Assembly: GCF_023065955.2 (NCBI RefSeq)
Contig: NW_026623078.1
Coordinates: forward strand, 9,124,199-9,188,198
Direction of reading: 5' to 3'
Source of the DNA: Ursus arctos
Lineage: Eukaryota; Chordata; Mammalia; Carnivora; Ursidae
DNA: 64,000 bases
The first letter of the stretch is position 1; each line of letters starts with the position of its first letter. The notes beneath the pieces are model-generated. The model saw only the letters and a program-made list of their open reading frames with translations. It ran no database searches and was not told the origin of the DNA. Both the position numbers and the translations under genes were made by a program. This document shows, piece after piece, positions 62,420-64,000 of the stretch.

Positions 62420-62995
62420 ACCCTCACTGTTTTGAGGATGCCCCTTCTTTAACCCTATTGTCAGTGCCCATCTACTTCTCTCTCCAGCACATTCCTTCCA
62501 AGTGCTATTCACACCTCTAGGCCTTCATGGACTGACTACCCACCTGGTATTGACTACAAACTAGCATGTTCATTATGGTTCTCTCCACTGAGTTTCGAAT
62601 CCATGCCTCCAACCTGCTAATGTTCCTCAAGCACACCATATCCTAAACTAAACTCACCACATGGTTGTCTACCCCAAACCTGCCTCCCCTTCACTGCTCT
62701 TATCCCCTAGAGAACATCAACCCTGGTTTTCCATCTGGATCATTCCTTCCACCTGTCCATTCCCTCCACCCCATTTTCCCTGACAAAAACGTATACCCAA
62801 CTAAGTTTCAATTCACATATCCCTCCTGTGACCTGTCCTTTTTTAGCCCACAGCTGTACTTGTCTCTACTTTGTATTTACTCCCATACCTAGATCAGAGA
62901 ACTCTTGGTGTCAGCCAGGATGTTGTGTTCATCCTTGTATCTCTAGCAACTACTCAATGCCTGGTACATAGCATGGTCTGAATAAGTGCCCTATG
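62420..62995 (+). repeat. L2 3' region, plus
   Basis: The end is typical L2: 'tcttggtgtcagccaggatg', 'cttgtatctctagcaactac' and 'atgcctggtacatagcatgg', preceded by about 450 bp of CT/CA-rich sequence that fits the L2 ORF2 end and 3' UTR. Confidence 0.65.
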
Positions 62996-63490
62996 TAGGA
63001 AGAATGATTTCATCGTCAAAGTGCAATAAAACTTTCCAATCGGGATAGCACCTTAAGGGCCTTAATAATGAGTGTTCCTGATTTCTTTGTGAGTTGCTTC
63101 TTCTTACATTTCAAGTATATCATTATAAACTGATGTTAATCAAGATATCAAATGATCGATGCTAATAGTAACAGTTTCATGTGATAAATAGAAGCTGCAT
63201 ATCTCTTTTGCTGTAGGAGCAAGGGGAGTGATTATCTATGGTGCCCAATAGAGCACATTATTCACATTGAACATCTACAATCTCACTTATGTACAAGGTC
63301 TTGTGTTAGACTCCATGAGGACAAAGACAACTAAAACAGGTTCCCTGCCCTCGGAGGCAGTCACCATTTAAGGAAAATTGAAAATGGAAGTGGGAGAAAC
63401 TCTATAGGACAGACCTGAAGATAATTTGCTGATACGTACCAATCTTGCTAAAGTGTGGATATTAGATATAAATATATATATTTATTCTCC
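62996..63490. other. Intergenic DNA with a weak L2-like trace
   Basis: 'gaggacaaagacaactaaaa' with 'ttccctgccctcggaggcag' (63318-63363) resembles reverse L2. Otherwise nothing recognised. Confidence 0.35.
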
Positions 63491-63505
63491 ATGTCCCTTA
63501 TTCTT

Positions 63506-63932
63506 TTTTAAAGAGATTTATTTATTTATTTGAGAGAGAGAGAGAAAGAGAGAGCGCACAAGCAGGGGAGGGGCGCAGGAGCAGAGGAAGAGAGAGAAAA
63601 TCTGAAACAGACTCCCCGGAGCAGAGTTAATGCAGAGGTTGACTTGGGGTTCCATCTCACAACCCCGAGATTATGACCTGATCCAAAATCAAGAATTGGA
63701 AGCTTAGGGGCTTATTCTGTTAAGCATCCGATTCTTGGTTTCGACTGGTCATGATCTCCAGTAGTGAGATTGAGCCCCACGTTGGACTCTGAACTCAGCA
63801 CAGAGTCTACTTCAGAGTGTCTCTCCCTCTGCCACCTGTCCACATACACACACACTCTCTCTCAAATAAATAAATACAATCTTAAAAAAGAAAAAGTTAG
63901 AAGCTTAACCAACTGAGCCACCCAGGTGCCCC
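63506..63932 (-). mobile_element. SINEC interrupted by a second SINEC, minus
   Basis: Left part 63506-63706 (poly(T), 'agatttatttatttatttga', GA tract, 'gagattatgacctgatccaa'), right part 63908-63932 ('accaactgagccacccaggt', 'gcccc'). Flanked by a 14-bp duplication 'tgtcccttattctt' / 'tgtccctttttctt' at 63492-63505 and 63937-63950. Confidence 0.93.
63707..63895 (+). mobile_element. SINEC nested in another SINEC, plus
   Basis: 'ggggcttattctgttaagca' head (box partly deleted), CT tract, 'aaataaataaatacaatctt' tail. Target duplication 'attggaagctta' / 'gttagaagctta' at 63695-63706 and 63896-63907, inside the host SINE. Confidence 0.93.
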
Positions 63933-64000
63933 TCCTTGTCCCTTTTTCTTGAGTAATCTCCATACTTCTGAGTCAAGGAAATAGAAGTAATAGAATTAAC

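Overview
The window is nuclear DNA from a carnivoran mammal, most likely an arctoid caniform (bear-, seal- or weasel-like). The evidence is at least twelve copies of the tRNA-Lys-derived carnivore SINE (SINEC), some of the arctoid-type subfamily with a 'cagcggttaagcgtctgcc' head, together with carnivore-type L1 elements and a vertebrate gene with spliced exons. It is one compact developmental gene in a large, AT-rich, repeat-filled intergenic region.

The only intact protein-coding gene recognised is SNAI2 (Slug), on the minus strand. Its three coding exons lie at 9770-9692, 8898-8353 and 7448-7267. All splice sites are GT-AG, both introns are phase 1, and the joined frame is 807 nt (268 codons plus stop), the standard SNAI2 length. 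A GC-rich 5' UTR and promoter lie at about 9771-10090. The 3' UTR runs to an AATAAA at 6217-6212 and carries a CA repeat and several microRNA seed matches. The first intron starts directly in a (TAAA)n microsatellite.

Layout: 1-6.2 kb, unique DNA with ancient MIR/L2 pieces and one strong G-quadruplex motif. 6.2-10.1 kb, SNAI2. 10-20.7 kb, SNAI2 upstream DNA with a CpG-bearing block (11.9-12.7 kb) that holds a 15-bp-stem inverted repeat. 20.7-26 kb, SINEs, MIRs and L2. 26.7-26.9 kb, a 200-bp TTC/TCC triplet tract. 27-33 kb, old antisense L1 fragments. 34.7-37 kb, a SINE and a truncated young L1. 37.5-44.5 kb, a diverged tandem array of about 845-bp monomers, interrupted by a 0.93-kb insert and by a SINE. 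44.8-45.7 kb, an LTR-like remnant. 45.8-47 kb, old sense L1. 47.7-49.2 kb, a 5'-truncated processed pseudogene of PGAM1. 52.2-59.2 kb, two carnivore L1s in opposite orientation, one full length with a 15-bp target duplication and a nested SINE. 59.2-64 kb, old L1, MIR, L2, simple repeats and a SINE inserted in a SINE.

No second functional gene, tRNA, rRNA or CRISPR was found. Most open frames outside SNAI2 are chance frames or retroelement remnants. The least explained structure is the 845-bp tandem array.
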